Below, piece after piece: positions 6,581 through 15,546 of a DNA stretch of 64,000 bases (position 1 is the first letter of the stretch; each line of letters starts with the position of its first letter). Below the pieces are notes generated by a model that worked only from the letters and a program-made list of their open reading frames with translations, was not told the DNA's origin and did not search any database. This DNA comes from Clostridiales bacterium Firm_04 (GTDB taxonomy: Bacteria > Bacillota > Clostridia > Oscillospirales > Ruminococcaceae), in the NCBI GenBank assembly GCA_001603005.1, contig LVAJ01000014.1, positions 151,298 through 215,297 on the forward strand. Reading direction: 5' to 3'. The position numbers and the translations under genes are program-made.

Positions 6581-8995
6581 GTGAAACGAACGCATTTGAA
6601 GCAGACTGCCGCGGCATTGCTTGCCGTGCTGACCGGCGTATCCGGCGGGATGATTCCGCAGATGCGGCTGGATGCTTGCGCTGCGGCGCGAACCGATTCC
6701 GGCATTGACTGCACCGAATGCACCGATACCGTTCTGAATCCGGGCATGGGCTATACCACGACGCTCTGGTACCGCTGTGCGCCGGGCAAGACCGCTGTGC
6801 AGAATCCTGCCGGCAGCCTTGTCCTGATGTTCATTGACATCGGCGCATTTTCCAGCGGCGAGAACGGCACGAAACATGATGACGGCACCTATACGCCCGG
6901 AACGGATTATCCGCTTGACGATACATTTTTTGCGGGATTGCGCGGTACCTTTGAGAACTGCCGGCAGAACGGCAGTACGATCGCGGTGCGGTTCCGATAC
7001 GATGACGACGGCACGCGTGATCCGGAGCCGGCGACATTTGACATGCTCAAATCGCATATCCGGCAGATCGCAGACAGTCATCTGCTGGACGATTACGCGG
7101 ATATTCTGATGTATGTGGAGAGCGGATTTGTCGGCTGCTACGGTGAGCAGTGGGGCGGCAAATACTGTTCGCTGGAGCAGAAGGCAGAGCTGCTCGACCT
7201 GATGCTGGACGTTGTGCCGGATCCGGTTCCGGTGACGGTGCGCACGCCGAATATCTTTGCAAAATGGGCTGGCATTGAGCAGAAGGATCTCGCGGAATGG
7301 ACTTCCGAAGCGGGGAGCCGTGCGGCGCGCGTCGGCATGTACGATGACGGTTACATGGGTTCGGACAGCGACCTCGGCACCTACTCGAACCGCGCGAATG
7401 AAACAGCGTGGCTCGGCAGACAGGCGGTGACGGCATATTTCGGCGGCGAGTTTTCCGGCAATCTGGAATATGCACAGCAATTTGACACCTATCTGCCGGA
7501 AAACGCAGTTCCGGAGATGTACAAAACGCATCTCAGCTATATCAACAGCAATATTTTCGGATTGTACAACGACTACACTTTCGGCAGCAAATACGATGTG
7601 CCGAATGCGGACAACAGCGCCTATTACGGGCAGACTGTGCGCAAATTCATCCGCGATCACCTCGGCTACCGCTTTGTGCTCCGCAAATCGGAGATGAACG
7701 AAACCGCAGCGCAGGGCGGACTGCTCGATCTGCATTTTGCCGTCGAGAACACAGGGTTTGCAAATCCGATCCGGCAGCAGCGTGCAGAGCTTCTGCTCGA
7801 ACGGAACGGCGATTACATGCGCACAGATCTCGACCTCGACAGCAGGACATGGTATTCCTGCACGACGTCGGAGATCGAACAGCAGATCCGGCTCCCCGGC
7901 GGGATCGAACCGGGCGAATGGAAGGTCTATCTCAAGCTGTCGGTCGGGGATAACACGATTTCGCAGATGCATCAGCGTTCGGTGCGGTTTGCAAACAACG
8001 GCATCTGGAATGCGGGGCTCGGCGCGAATTATCTTGGAAAGGTCAATGTTCAGGCGTCAGCGAATGTGGCGGACCGCGTGCGCGATCAGTTCGGCAAAAA
8101 CGGAAACGGTACGCTGTACACGGTCAACAGTCTGCAATTGACGGACGGTGTGGAATCGAACCGTTCGGAGCTTTCTGCGGCGCGCCTTGCGGCGGAGTCG
8201 GTGTCCGGCAAGCTGTATCTCTATAACGATGAGCAGTATTTGTATCTGACGGCGGTTTACGACGCAGTCGGCGATGCTGAGGTACACAATATCCATTTCA
8301 AAAATACTGCAAATGACACATCCTACTGGCTCTATTACGCGAGCAACGGCTTCATTTATTTCAACCACGGAACGCCGGACGGCTGCCTGCAAAAGCATAC
8401 GCAGGGGCTTGTTGAATTTCGGATCCCGTTCGGGGCAGTCATGGGGCTGGAGCAGGACGTAAAGCTGGAAAATGTGCGCTATTTTATGCAGGACAGCGAC
8501 AATGAATGGGCTGTGCTCAGCGATGTGACCGCAAAGGAATACACGCTGACAGGTGATTTTCCGGTGTATACCGCTAAGCGCGGCATCGAGCTGGAAACGG
8601 GCGGCGGCACGGTGCTGTTCGTCCTTGACGGCGCCGCAGAGCCCGCGAAGTATCAGTGGTATCATGACGGCAAGGCGATCAGCGGTGCGACCGGCAGCAG
8701 CTATCGCATTGCGGATGCAAAGAGCAGCACTGCCGGCACATACAGCGTGCAGATCACATCCGCGGCGGGTACCGTCAAGACGGCGGAGATCTGCGATGTG
8801 AAAATGTCGGTTGTGCAGGCTAAGAACGGCGACGTCAATGCGGACGGCAGAACCGATTCAGCGGATGCTGCATTGCTTTTGCAGTATCTCCTGACAAAAA
8901 CAAAGACGCTTCCGTCGCCGGATAACGCCGACATTGACGGCAACGGCATTCTGAATGCAGCCGATCTTTCGGCACTCAAACGACTGACAGCATAA
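6581..8995 (+). CDS. Secreted DUF4874/DUF4832 protein with Ig-like and C-terminal dockerin domains
   Basis: 804 aa, GTG start behind AAGGAGGG. A signal peptide covers about residues 1-30. Residues 40-215 (LNPGMGYTTT...VESGFVGCYGEQWGG) match DUF4874 and 220-475 (HLSYINSN...YRFVLRK) match DUF4832, a pair often found in secreted carbohydrate-active or adhesive proteins. A beta-rich module spans about 500-665, possibly a CBM9-like fold (KLYLYNDEQYLYLTAVYD, VEFRIPFGAVMG). Next come an Ig-like domain (YQWYHDGKAISG...GTYSVQITS) and a complete two-repeat dockerin (GDVNADGRTDSADAALLLQYLL / DIDGNGILNAADLSALKRL). The dockerin implies cell-surface or cellulosome attachment through a cohesin encoded elsewhere. 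Catalytic activity is unproven. An alpha/beta hydrolase gene follows 18 bp later. Confidence 0.9.
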   Translation: MKRTHLKQTAAALLAVLTGVSGGMIPQMRLDACAAARTDSGIDCTECTDTVLNPGMGYTTTLWYRCAPGKTAVQNPAGSLVLMFIDIGAFSSGENGTKHDDGTYTPGTDYPLDDTFFAGLRGTFENCRQNGSTIAVRFRYDDDGTRDPEPATFDMLKSHIRQIADSHLLDDYADILMYVESGFVGCYGEQWGGKYCSLEQKAELLDLMLDVVPDPVPVTVRTPNIFAKWAGIEQKDLAEWTSEAGSRAARVGMYDDGYMGSDSDLGTYSNRANETAWLGRQAVTAYFGGEFSGNLEYAQQFDTYLPENAVPEMYKTHLSYINSNIFGLYNDYTFGSKYDVPNADNSAYYGQTVRKFIRDHLGYRFVLRKSEMNETAAQGGLLDLHFAVENTGFANPIRQQRAELLLERNGDYMRTDLDLDSRTWYSCTTSEIEQQIRLPGGIEPGEWKVYLKLSVGDNTISQMHQRSVRFANNGIWNAGLGANYLGKVNVQASANVADRVRDQFGKNGNGTLYTVNSLQLTDGVESNRSELSAARLAAESVSGKLYLYNDEQYLYLTAVYDAVGDAEVHNIHFKNTANDTSYWLYYASNGFIYFNHGTPDGCLQKHTQGLVEFRIPFGAVMGLEQDVKLENVRYFMQDSDNEWAVLSDVTAKEYTLTGDFPVYTAKRGIELETGGGTVLFVLDGAAEPAKYQWYHDGKAISGATGSSYRIADAKSSTAGTYSVQITSAAGTVKTAEICDVKMSVVQAKNGDVNADGRTDSADAALLLQYLLTKTKTLPSPDNADIDGNGILNAADLSALKRLTA

Positions 8996-9013
8996 TTGAT
9001 AAGGAGGACGAGA

Positions 9014-10108
9014 ATGAAGAAAGCGATCAAGATGACCGGGCAGATCTTGCTGATATTGCTGCTGTTACTTTTGCTGTTCACGCTGGTCACATTTCTCATT
9101 CACAGAGTCAAGACAAACAGGGAAGTATCCCTGTTCAAAGAGAAAGGCTATTACAACCCCGTGTCAGTCGGTGACCGTTCGCTGAATGTTGCGAGATTCG
9201 GCAGCGAAAACGGCAGTCACACGATCGTGGCGCTTGCAGGTCTTGGTATGGGCGATTATTCTGTAGCCGAACGGCAGATGACGGATGCGCTTGAAAAGGA
9301 CAATACGGTCGTGTTTATTGACCGTGCAGGCTATGGTTTCAGCGATGACACCGATCAGGAGATGACACTTGAATTGATTGTAGAAGATTACCGCAAGGCA
9401 CTGCTAAATGCCGGCATCGAGGGACCGTATATCCTCATGCCGCATTCGATCGGCGGAGCCTATGCGAACTGCTGGTCGAGCAAGTACCCCGATGAGATCG
9501 AAGCAGTCGTTTTTGTTGACGGCACGCAGCTCAGTGAACATGCATTTGATGACGAGCCTGAACGCACAGTCGGGTTCGGTGACAAAGCAGAGGTATTTCT
9601 GGCAAAGCTCGGTTTCAGCAGATATGTGCTCAGACAAAACTATTATCTTCTGCCGGACAATTATTCCGAGGAAGAACAGCGCTTATGTGATGCGCTTGAA
9701 CTGATGACAGAGGATTCGATCGCACCGAAATCAGAAAGCGCTCTGCTTCCGCAGAACGGTCTGGAAGCATGGAACGGCATTGTGACAAACGATATTCCAA
9801 AGCTGTATCTCTGTGCGAGCTGGGGATTTCAGACGAACGAGGAGTTCCGTGCGTGTTTGAAATGGTTCTCTGCGCTGAAAGAGAAGAATCATCTGAAAGC
9901 TCCTGAAAGTGCAGGAGTATCCGATGAAAAAATACAGGAACAGTTAGAAAAAACGGAAGAACTGCGGCAGGAGATCGTTTATCCCTATGCCGAAAAAATG
10001 GGAAACTGCGAAGTCGTCCTGCTGGGCGGCGATCATATGATCTATGAGCAGAAGCCGGAGGAATGCGGTGCGATCATCAAGTCATTTATTGACGGATTAG
10101 ACAGCTGA
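9014..10108 (+). CDS. Membrane-anchored alpha/beta hydrolase
   Basis: 364 aa, ATG at 9014 behind AAGGAGGACG. One N-terminal transmembrane helix (LLILLLLLLLFTLVTF) anchors the protein, with the bulk probably outside the cell. The hydrolase core shows VALAGLGMGDYS (oxyanion strand-loop), FIDRAGYGFSDD, the nucleophile elbow PHSIGGAYA (Ser) and a C-terminal GGDHMIYEQKP with the catalytic His. It sits 18 bp after the DUF4832 dockerin gene and ends at a strong terminator, so the two form an operon. It is likely an esterase/lipase-type enzyme of unknown substrate. Confidence 0.85.
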   Translation: MKKAIKMTGQILLILLLLLLLFTLVTFLIHRVKTNREVSLFKEKGYYNPVSVGDRSLNVARFGSENGSHTIVALAGLGMGDYSVAERQMTDALEKDNTVVFIDRAGYGFSDDTDQEMTLELIVEDYRKALLNAGIEGPYILMPHSIGGAYANCWSSKYPDEIEAVVFVDGTQLSEHAFDDEPERTVGFGDKAEVFLAKLGFSRYVLRQNYYLLPDNYSEEEQRLCDALELMTEDSIAPKSESALLPQNGLEAWNGIVTNDIPKLYLCASWGFQTNEEFRACLKWFSALKEKNHLKAPESAGVSDEKIQEQLEKTEELRQEIVYPYAEKMGNCEVVLLGGDHMIYEQKPEECGAIIKSFIDGLDS

Positions 10109-10123
10109 ATCCTGATAAACAAT

Positions 10124-10153
10124 GCCCCGAAGCGCTTTGAAACGCTTCGGGGC
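10124..10153 (+). terminator. Terminator between convergent genes
   Basis: GCCCCGAAGCG (10124-10134) pairs with CGCTTCGGGGC (10143-10153), followed by AAAACTTC on the plus side; it can act in both directions. Confidence 0.75.
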
Positions 10154-10207
10154 AAAACTTCTATATCGGGATCTGTTTTATGACAGGATCGCTTTTGCTG
10201 TCTGATT

Positions 10208-10837
10208 TCAGATCGGATCCTTGCCGAGCTTTTGCAGCCCCTCATTGAAAGCGGCTGTGTAGTTTGTTTCGATGTCGCCGGCGCCGATCACCGGCTCGCA
10301 GAGCAGATTGCCTGCGCTGTCCACAAAAACAGTCGTCGGGGTGTACATCAGTTCATTGAGCAGTCCGCTGAGGTCGCCGTCGCCGGATGTCAGCGTGACG
10401 CCCGTGAAGCCGCATTCCGACAGAAAATCGCTGATCTGACCTGCATCCGGCGAATATTCCGCGTCGATGCACCATGTCATGATCCGCAGATTCTCCGGCA
10501 GGGAACCGGCAAATTCCGCAAGCTCCGGCATCTCCCGGATGCAGGGACCGCAGGTCGTGGACCAGATGTTGATCGCGGTGACATCCGCATCGGCAAAATC
10601 AGCTGCCGTAAAGCTGCCGCCGTCCAGCGTTTTTGCGGTGAAGCTGTTCAGATTCGGCAGAGAATAGGTTTCCGCCGGTTCAGAAGAAACTTCGGTGGTT
10701 TCTGCTGCCGGTTCCGTTTTTTCCGTTGTCTGCGGCGCAGAAGTCTCCTTGCTGCCGGATTCCGGGATGCTCGCCATGCTGCATGCGGACAGCAGACCGA
10801 GCCCGGTCAATACCATTGCAGTCATATGAAGTTTCAT
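10208..10837 (-). CDS. TlpA/ResA-like thioredoxin-fold lipoprotein
   Basis: 209 aa. The start at 10837 follows GAAAGGGGCG; an upstream Met in the same frame lacks a site. The lipoprotein signal has lipobox LSAC (C19). A Ser/Thr/Glu-rich linker covers about 22-55, then a redoxin domain with active site WSTTCGPC (C96, C99) and FLSECGFTGVTL. TlpA/ResA-type proteins reduce or oxidise disulfides outside the membrane. No cytochrome c assembly gene or CcdA partner is visible nearby, so the electron donor must lie elsewhere. The gene is monocistronic. Confidence 0.9.
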   Translation of the reverse strand: MKLHMTAMVLTGLGLLSACSMASIPESGSKETSAPQTTEKTEPAAETTEVSSEPAETYSLPNLNSFTAKTLDGGSFTAADFADADVTAINIWSTTCGPCIREMPELAEFAGSLPENLRIMTWCIDAEYSPDAGQISDFLSECGFTGVTLTSGDGDLSGLLNELMYTPTTVFVDSAGNLLCEPVIGAGDIETNYTAAFNEGLQKLGKDPI

Positions 10838-10863
10838 GATAACGCCCCTTTCCGCTTTCATTT

Positions 10864-10891
10864 ATATTATCATAGCATTTGATTGTGACAA
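10864..10891 (-). promoter_or_regulatory. Probable promoter for TlpA-like lipoprotein
   Basis: Minus strand TTGTCA (10891-10886), a 16-bp spacer and TAATAT (10869-10864). Confidence 0.45.
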
Positions 10892-10924
10892 TTGTATGAC
10901 AGACAGATGCAATTCTCTGAAAGA

Positions 10925-11213
10925 GCGGGGAGCCCCCGCGGGCATGATAACGCCCATGATACGAAACCGCAATTTTTTGCCAGTTCTCCCATTGCACTTT
11001 TCATCATAATATGCTATAAGCGGGGAGCCCCCGCGGGCATGATAGCACCCATGATACAAAATCGCAATTTTTTTTGCCTGTTCTCCCATTGTACTTTTTA
11101 TCATAATATGCTATAAGCGGGGAGCCCCCGTGGGCATGGTAGCACCCATGATACAAAACCGCAATTTTTTTGCCTGTTCTCCCATTGCACTTTTCATCAT
11201 AATATGCTATAAT
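10925..11213 (+). repeat. Three tandem promoter-hairpin repeat units (95, 97, 97 bp)
   Basis: Units 10925-11019, 11020-11116 and 11117-11213 are nearly identical. Each begins with the dyad GCGGGG-AGC-CCCCGC (one base changed in unit 3), continues through GGGCATG.TA.C.CCCATGATAC, a T-rich tract, CTCCCATTG and ATAATATGCTATAA. Each unit ends in a full promoter: TTGCAC or TTGTAC, a 17-bp spacer, then TATAAG in units 1-2 and TATAAT in unit 3. The dyad therefore overlaps the start region of the promoter carried by the unit before it. A diverged copy of the family lies at 40727-40892. Confidence 0.9.
11185..11213 (+). promoter_or_regulatory. Terminal promoter of the repeat array, for the APH-type kinase
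   Basis: TTGCAC (11185-11190), a 17-bp spacer and TATAAT (11208-11213). Two upstream equivalents at 10992-11020 and 11089-11117 have TATAAG. Confidence 0.75.
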
Positions 11214-11299
11214 AGAAAAAATGATGTGCAGGCTTGCTGTTCCGCTTCGGAACATGCGGCTGCTGCGCGCGGAATAAGAACAGAAAGCGAGGGATTGCA

Positions 11300-12076
11300 G
11301 TGGATCTGCCGGAATCGGTCAGCAGGCTTGTCGGAGATAAGCCTTATTATGAGGAAACGATCGGAATGTCGGATGCAAAGATCCGGATGTATCCCGACAT
11401 GGTGCTGAAAATTGAACCGGACGGCGAAAAGGCTGCAAGGCATGCGGAGATTCTGCGGTGGGTGCATGGAAAGCTGCCGGTTCCGGCGATGCTTGTCTGC
11501 GAATCGGTTGCCGGTACGCAGTATCTGCTCATGGAGCGCGTGCAGGGCGATGCCGCATGCTGTCCGTATTACATGGAGCATCCGGTACTGCAGGCAAAGC
11601 TGCTCGCAGAGGCGCTGCAAATGCTCTGGCAGACCGATATCTCGGACTGTCCGGTGCAGCGCACGACCGATGTGCTGCTTTCAGAGGCAGCAAAGCGCGT
11701 GGAGCAGTTTGCTGTCGATACTTCCGATCCGGAGATCTTCGGGCAGGACGGCTTTTACAGTCCTCTGAAGCTGCTGCACTGGCTGGAAGCGAACCGTCCG
11801 GAGCCGGAGCCTGTGTTCTCGCACGGGGATTTCTGTCTGCCGAATATCCTGCTGACGGGCGATGCGATCAGCGGAATGATCGACCTCGGCGATGCGGGCA
11901 TCGGTGACAAATGGTATGATATATCCATGGTGCTGCGGAGTCTCAGCTGGAATTACAACGGACGCTTCGGCGGACCGGTTTACAGCGGGCTCGATCCGGA
12001 TCTGCTGTTTGATGCGCTCGGCATTGCACCGGACTGGGACAAAATCCGCTATTTTGAGCTGCTCGATGCGCTCTGA
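11300..12076 (+). CDS. Aminoglycoside-phosphotransferase-family (APH(3')-like) kinase
   Basis: 258 aa from GTG 11300 with GCGAGGGA upstream. The chosen start gives the usual APH length; the frame extends upstream without a ribosome site. Features: VLKIEPDGEKAARHAEILRW (nucleotide-binding Lys/Glu region), YLLMERVQGD (hinge), catalytic loop FSHGDFCLPNILL (Asp, Asn) and metal-binding MIDLGDAGIGDKWYDI. This is close to the kanamycin kinase APH(3') layout, so it may phosphorylate an aminoglycoside or another small hydroxylated compound. Resistance cannot be claimed from sequence alone. It is transcribed from the tandem repeat promoters and ends at a bidirectional terminator. Confidence 0.85.
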   Translation: MDLPESVSRLVGDKPYYEETIGMSDAKIRMYPDMVLKIEPDGEKAARHAEILRWVHGKLPVPAMLVCESVAGTQYLLMERVQGDAACCPYYMEHPVLQAKLLAEALQMLWQTDISDCPVQRTTDVLLSEAAKRVEQFAVDTSDPEIFGQDGFYSPLKLLHWLEANRPEPEPVFSHGDFCLPNILLTGDAISGMIDLGDAGIGDKWYDISMVLRSLSWNYNGRFGGPVYSGLDPDLLFDALGIAPDWDKIRYFELLDAL

Positions 12077-12108
12077 ACCGCATATCTGCGCATGCAAAAT
12101 CGTGATAT

Positions 12109-12148
12109 AAAAAGATTCCCGAAGGCAAACGCGTTCGGGAATCTTTTT
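12109..12148. terminator. Bidirectional terminator
   Basis: AAAAAGATTCCCGAA (12109-12123) pairs with TTCGGGAATCTTTTT (12134-12148), with A/T tracts on both sides, between two convergent genes. Confidence 0.85.
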
Positions 12149-12172
12149 GCATGTAAATGCAGCGGCAGAACA

Positions 12173-12613
12173 TTATTTCTGCCAGTGACGGAGCGTCGGG
12201 AGCATCGTTTCAAGATAGCTGCGCACCTGTTCGGGCGGTGTGCTGTCATTGGACATGTGCTGCACGAGAAAATCCGTCAGCTGCCCCATGTCGGTGTAGG
12301 CGAACTGTCCGTCGGAATAGCACCATTTGCAGTATTCCTCATTGAATGCGCCGTCCGGCTCTGTGCTGATCGTGCTGTCATCGAGCGGCATGCCGCAGCA
12401 CTGGCAGATCAAGGTCTGCGGGGAGCCGAGCAGCGTGTTGATCGACACGCGGAACAGCTTTGACAGCAGCTTGAGCGTTTCGGTGTTCGGGACGGTCTCG
12501 CCGGTTTCCCAGCGCGAGACAGCCTGCCGTGTGACGAATACCTGCTCTGCGAGCGCTTCCTGTGACAGCCCGTTTTCGGTACGCAGTTTTTGAATGATGT
12601 CTTTGGTTTCCAT
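12173..12613 (-). CDS. XRE-family regulator with C-terminal zinc-ribbon domain
   Basis: 146 aa from ATG 12613 behind GAGGTGAGAA. Residues 5-60 form a Cro/C1-type helix-turn-helix (LSQEALAEQVFVTRQAVSRWETGETVPNT split over the recognition helices). Residues about 68-125 resemble the putative zinc-ribbon domain PF12674: CQCCGMPL...EEYCKWCY followed by DMGQLTDFLVQHM. Such proteins are one-component regulators. It has its own promoter and lies between convergent and co-directional neighbours; its target is unknown. Confidence 0.9.
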   Translation of the reverse strand: METKDIIQKLRTENGLSQEALAEQVFVTRQAVSRWETGETVPNTETLKLLSKLFRVSINTLLGSPQTLICQCCGMPLDDSTISTEPDGAFNEEYCKWCYSDGQFAYTDMGQLTDFLVQHMSNDSTPPEQVRSYLETMLPTLRHWQK

Positions 12614-12631
12614 AATTCTCACCTCGGTTAC

Positions 12632-12660
12632 ATGATACCACGGAACCGGATGAAAGTCAA
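12632..12660 (-). promoter_or_regulatory. Promoter for XRE regulator
   Basis: Minus strand TTGACT (12660-12655), a 17-bp spacer and TATCAT (12637-12632) with extended TG. Confidence 0.65.
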
Positions 12661-12685
12661 GCAACCTGCTGTTGCGGGCAGGGGA

Positions 12686-15355
12686 TCAGCCGGCGCGCAG
12701 GATCTGCTTGAGTGCGGAGAGATCTGCCGCGGTGATCTGCCGGCTGCCGTCGAGATCCGCAGCCGCATACTGTGCATCCGAGAACTGTTCCTGTGTGAGC
12801 AGGAATTTTTGCAGAAGCACGGCATCTGCACGCTCGACCTTGCCGTTCAGATCAACGTCACCGCGCAGCTGATCTGGCTCTGCGTCCTCGGAACCGCTGT
12901 ACACGACAGAGGGTTCCGCTGCGGGCTCACTGTACAGATACACATAGTCGATCGCACCGCGGAAACCGTTTCCGCTGCCGTCTGAGCCGACAAATGCGCG
13001 GTCTGCGGACGCTGCACTGAGGATTTTCTGCGGCGTAAGCGTGACAGCGCTTTCAGCCGCTTTTCTGCCGTCGAGCAGCAGCGTGCATTTGCCGTCAAAG
13101 AGCTGCACGCTGATCTTGTGCCATGTGCCTTTTTCCGGCGCGGTATCCGCACGCAGGATCTCCGTTGTGCTGCCGTCCGTGAGCGTCAGCGAGAGCCTGC
13201 CGCTTTCATCGGACGGGGTGAGCGACAGGTATGCCTTGTCATCGCCGATGTGCAGAAGCTGCTGACCGGATGCACCGCCCTTCCAGAGCGCACCGAGACT
13301 GATCTGCATGCTGCCTGTGCGGAACAGTGCGTCTTCCAGTTCGATCTGTGCGGCGCCGTCGAGCGCGGCGACACCTTTTGCGGAAGTGCGCTCTGCCTGC
13401 CATTCGATGCCGCTGAGCGCTGCCTGCGTCGAGGAATACCGCTCCGCTGCCCATGCGCTGCATGATTTGTCGAAATTATATCCTGCGAGCAGTGAGCCGG
13501 CTTCCTTTGGTTTGTAGCTGTCATCCAGCCAGCCGAAATGGACGCCGCTTGTCAGTGTTTCCTCATTGCAATAATCGCCGTCCAGAACGGCAGTACCGCT
13601 GTAATTTCCTTTGCCGTAGAGATACGCCATGCCCTTGATGACTGCATTGCCGGAGACACTGACCGCCTCTGCGAGATAGGCTTTTTGCAGGATCTTCGCA
13701 TTGCCGCCGACGGAGCAGTCCGCCGTGACAACCGCGCTGTCAGAGATGACAGCATTGCCGGAGACCGTGACAGAGCCCTGCTTCCAGCCGCCGTCCACAT
13801 ACACCCAGCCGCCGCCGCTGACAACCGCATGCCCGCTGATGACAGCGTTGTCTGATGCGGTCACGGCATTTGCGACCACGGCACGGTCTTCGACACGGAC
13901 ATTTCCGGTCAGCTTTGCATTGCCGAGCACCATTGCGTCCGGCGCGACATAGACCGAATCCGCGACAGATGCGCTGTCAGCCACCCAGCCGCCGCCGTTC
14001 GGATGCGCATGCCCTCTGCCCTTGCTGTAACCGCCGCTCTGCTGAACCGCAGCGCCGGAGAGCGTGAAGGCATAGGGGTATCTGCGCCGCTCGGAGCCGG
14101 TGCAGTAGGCAGAATCCTTTTCCTTGTGGAAGGCATTGACCTGTACGAATGTTTTCGGCACGGCAATGACGGTCAGATACGCCTGCTTTGCGCCGTTTGC
14201 GGGCATCTGCATTGTCTCGCCGCTGCTGAACAGATCCGAATACTGCGTATTGCCCTTTGCATCCGCTGTGACGATGCAGGCTTTCCAGTCGGCGTTCGGA
14301 TCGTCCGATAAGCCCTGAAATGTCACGGAAACCGTATCTCCGCTGATTTGCAGCGGGATCACATTGATGCCGGACTGCATCGGGGCTTCTTCCTGCGGGA
14401 CGCGGAATGTGCCGTCAACGGTCTGCTCCGGCACGGTGTAGAACAGATTCCAGTAGAACGGGGACTCTGCGAGTTTTTTCTGAAATTCCGCGCGATAGGC
14501 GTCCTTTGCAGCAAAATCGAAGGTCGCCATGCGCTTTGCATAATGTCCGAGTATGGTCTGTGCATCGACGCCGGAGAGTCTGGTCACCGTATCGAGCGGG
14601 TATTCGGCGGGCTTTGCTTCGGAGATCATGCGCTTGACAAAATCAATTCCGAGCGTGCCGAGATGATCCGGATTGTACGAGAGATACACCAGAAACGGGA
14701 ACGTTTCATAGTAGTTTCTGCCGTGCGGGATCGTGAGGCTCATGTTCCGGATATACGGCTCGAACCAGCAGGTTTTCGTGTCGCCCTTGTAATAATCGCT
14801 CATGAGATACATCTCGCGGAACCAGTTTGCGAGCGGCTCCCACCATGCGCCGGTGATGTCCTGATCCACCCATGCTTTTTGCTGCAAGGTCACGACATGT
14901 CCAAATTCATGCGCGATCGTCAGCTCGTCGAGCATCGCTTTCGGGCTGATGATCTCGATGCCGTAGCCGTCCTCGGAGCTCATGAACGCCCAGCCTTCCT
15001 CATAGGCAGGCAGTCCGGTATAGGTCAGATACACGTTTGTTTTGTATTTCTGCTGACTTTTTCCGTAGATATCAACATTCAGATTTTCCATTCCGAGATA
15101 CTCGGTATAGCATTTCCAGAGCGTTTCGTAGTCGGCAAGATTGCGTTTGAGAAATGCCTCGTTGACTTCGCCGGTTGTATCTTTGTCACCGTAGAAGATC
15201 ACGAAATGCTCGGATTCCGCGTAATGCGCAGTCTGGCAATATCCCCATTTATCGCGGATCAGATAAGTTTCGGCAGCAGAAGCGGGGATCTTCGGGAAAG
15301 CCTGCATACAGATGATACAGGCTGATACCGCTGCCGTCAGACGGTTTCGGTTCAT
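12686..15355 (-). CDS. Secreted Svx/AvrXca-like (DUF6055) metallopeptidase with beta-helix, LamG-like and dockerin domains
   Basis: 889 aa, start behind GGGAGGAAG. A signal peptide covers about 1-28. Residues 30-300 resemble the Svx/AvrXca virulence-protein family (DUF6055), with the zinc motif HEFGH at 149-153 and a Glu-containing WWEPLANWFREMY helix downstream. A beta domain follows, then a stretch of hexapeptide-like left-handed beta-helix repeats (about 480-620: VADSASVADSVYVAPDAM, VTVSGNAVISDSAVV). Next is a LamG/concanavalin-like module (about 650-810) and a complete dockerin at the C-terminus (GDVDLNGKVERADAVLLQKFLL / DLDGSRQITAADLSALKQIL). It probably cleaves extracellular protein or glycoprotein while attached to a surface complex. 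Confidence 0.88.
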   Translation of the reverse strand: MNRNRLTAAVSACIICMQAFPKIPASAAETYLIRDKWGYCQTAHYAESEHFVIFYGDKDTTGEVNEAFLKRNLADYETLWKCYTEYLGMENLNVDIYGKSQQKYKTNVYLTYTGLPAYEEGWAFMSSEDGYGIEIISPKAMLDELTIAHEFGHVVTLQQKAWVDQDITGAWWEPLANWFREMYLMSDYYKGDTKTCWFEPYIRNMSLTIPHGRNYYETFPFLVYLSYNPDHLGTLGIDFVKRMISEAKPAEYPLDTVTRLSGVDAQTILGHYAKRMATFDFAAKDAYRAEFQKKLAESPFYWNLFYTVPEQTVDGTFRVPQEEAPMQSGINVIPLQISGDTVSVTFQGLSDDPNADWKACIVTADAKGNTQYSDLFSSGETMQMPANGAKQAYLTVIAVPKTFVQVNAFHKEKDSAYCTGSERRRYPYAFTLSGAAVQQSGGYSKGRGHAHPNGGGWVADSASVADSVYVAPDAMVLGNAKLTGNVRVEDRAVVANAVTASDNAVISGHAVVSGGGWVYVDGGWKQGSVTVSGNAVISDSAVVTADCSVGGNAKILQKAYLAEAVSVSGNAVIKGMAYLYGKGNYSGTAVLDGDYCNEETLTSGVHFGWLDDSYKPKEAGSLLAGYNFDKSCSAWAAERYSSTQAALSGIEWQAERTSAKGVAALDGAAQIELEDALFRTGSMQISLGALWKGGASGQQLLHIGDDKAYLSLTPSDESGRLSLTLTDGSTTEILRADTAPEKGTWHKISVQLFDGKCTLLLDGRKAAESAVTLTPQKILSAASADRAFVGSDGSGNGFRGAIDYVYLYSEPAAEPSVVYSGSEDAEPDQLRGDVDLNGKVERADAVLLQKFLLTQEQFSDAQYAAADLDGSRQITAADLSALKQILRAG

Positions 15356-15418
15356 AGCTTCCTCCCATTCATTTTCATCGCATTTTCGGATCCGGCGCGG
15401 GCTACCGGATCTGTTTTT

Positions 15419-15447
15419 ATTATATCGGACAGGCGCGGGAAAGTCAA
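15419..15447 (-). promoter_or_regulatory. Promoter for the Svx-like dockerin protein
   Basis: Minus strand TTGACT (15447-15442), a 17-bp spacer and TATAAT (15424-15419). Confidence 0.75.
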
Positions 15448-15497
15448 TTGCAATTGTTCATCTGGTCATCTTCCGTTAACAGAATGCGACGAAAAAA

Positions 15498-15522
15498 CAT
15501 CCCTGTACCGAAGTACAGGGAT
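15498..15522 (-). terminator. Terminator of the GGDEF-like operon
   Basis: CATCCCTGTAC-CGAA-GTACAGGGATG; on the minus strand it is followed by TTTTTTCG. Confidence 0.85.
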
Positions 15523-15546
15523 GCCGGCGTATCGTATTTATGCAGA

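Noticed and set aside
6548..7972. 474-codon minus-strand frame opposite the DUF4874/4832 gene
   Set aside because: A shadow of a real gene, with atypical composition and no domain.
10925..11213. CRISPR array
   Set aside because: The units are nearly identical along their full length with no unique spacers, and no cas genes are present.
10862..11255. Minus-strand frames through the repeat array
   Set aside because: They recur only because the DNA repeats; no start signals.
11300..12076. Confirmed aminoglycoside-resistance gene
   Set aside because: APH motifs are present, but many family members phosphorylate other compounds and no signs of a mobile resistance element are seen.
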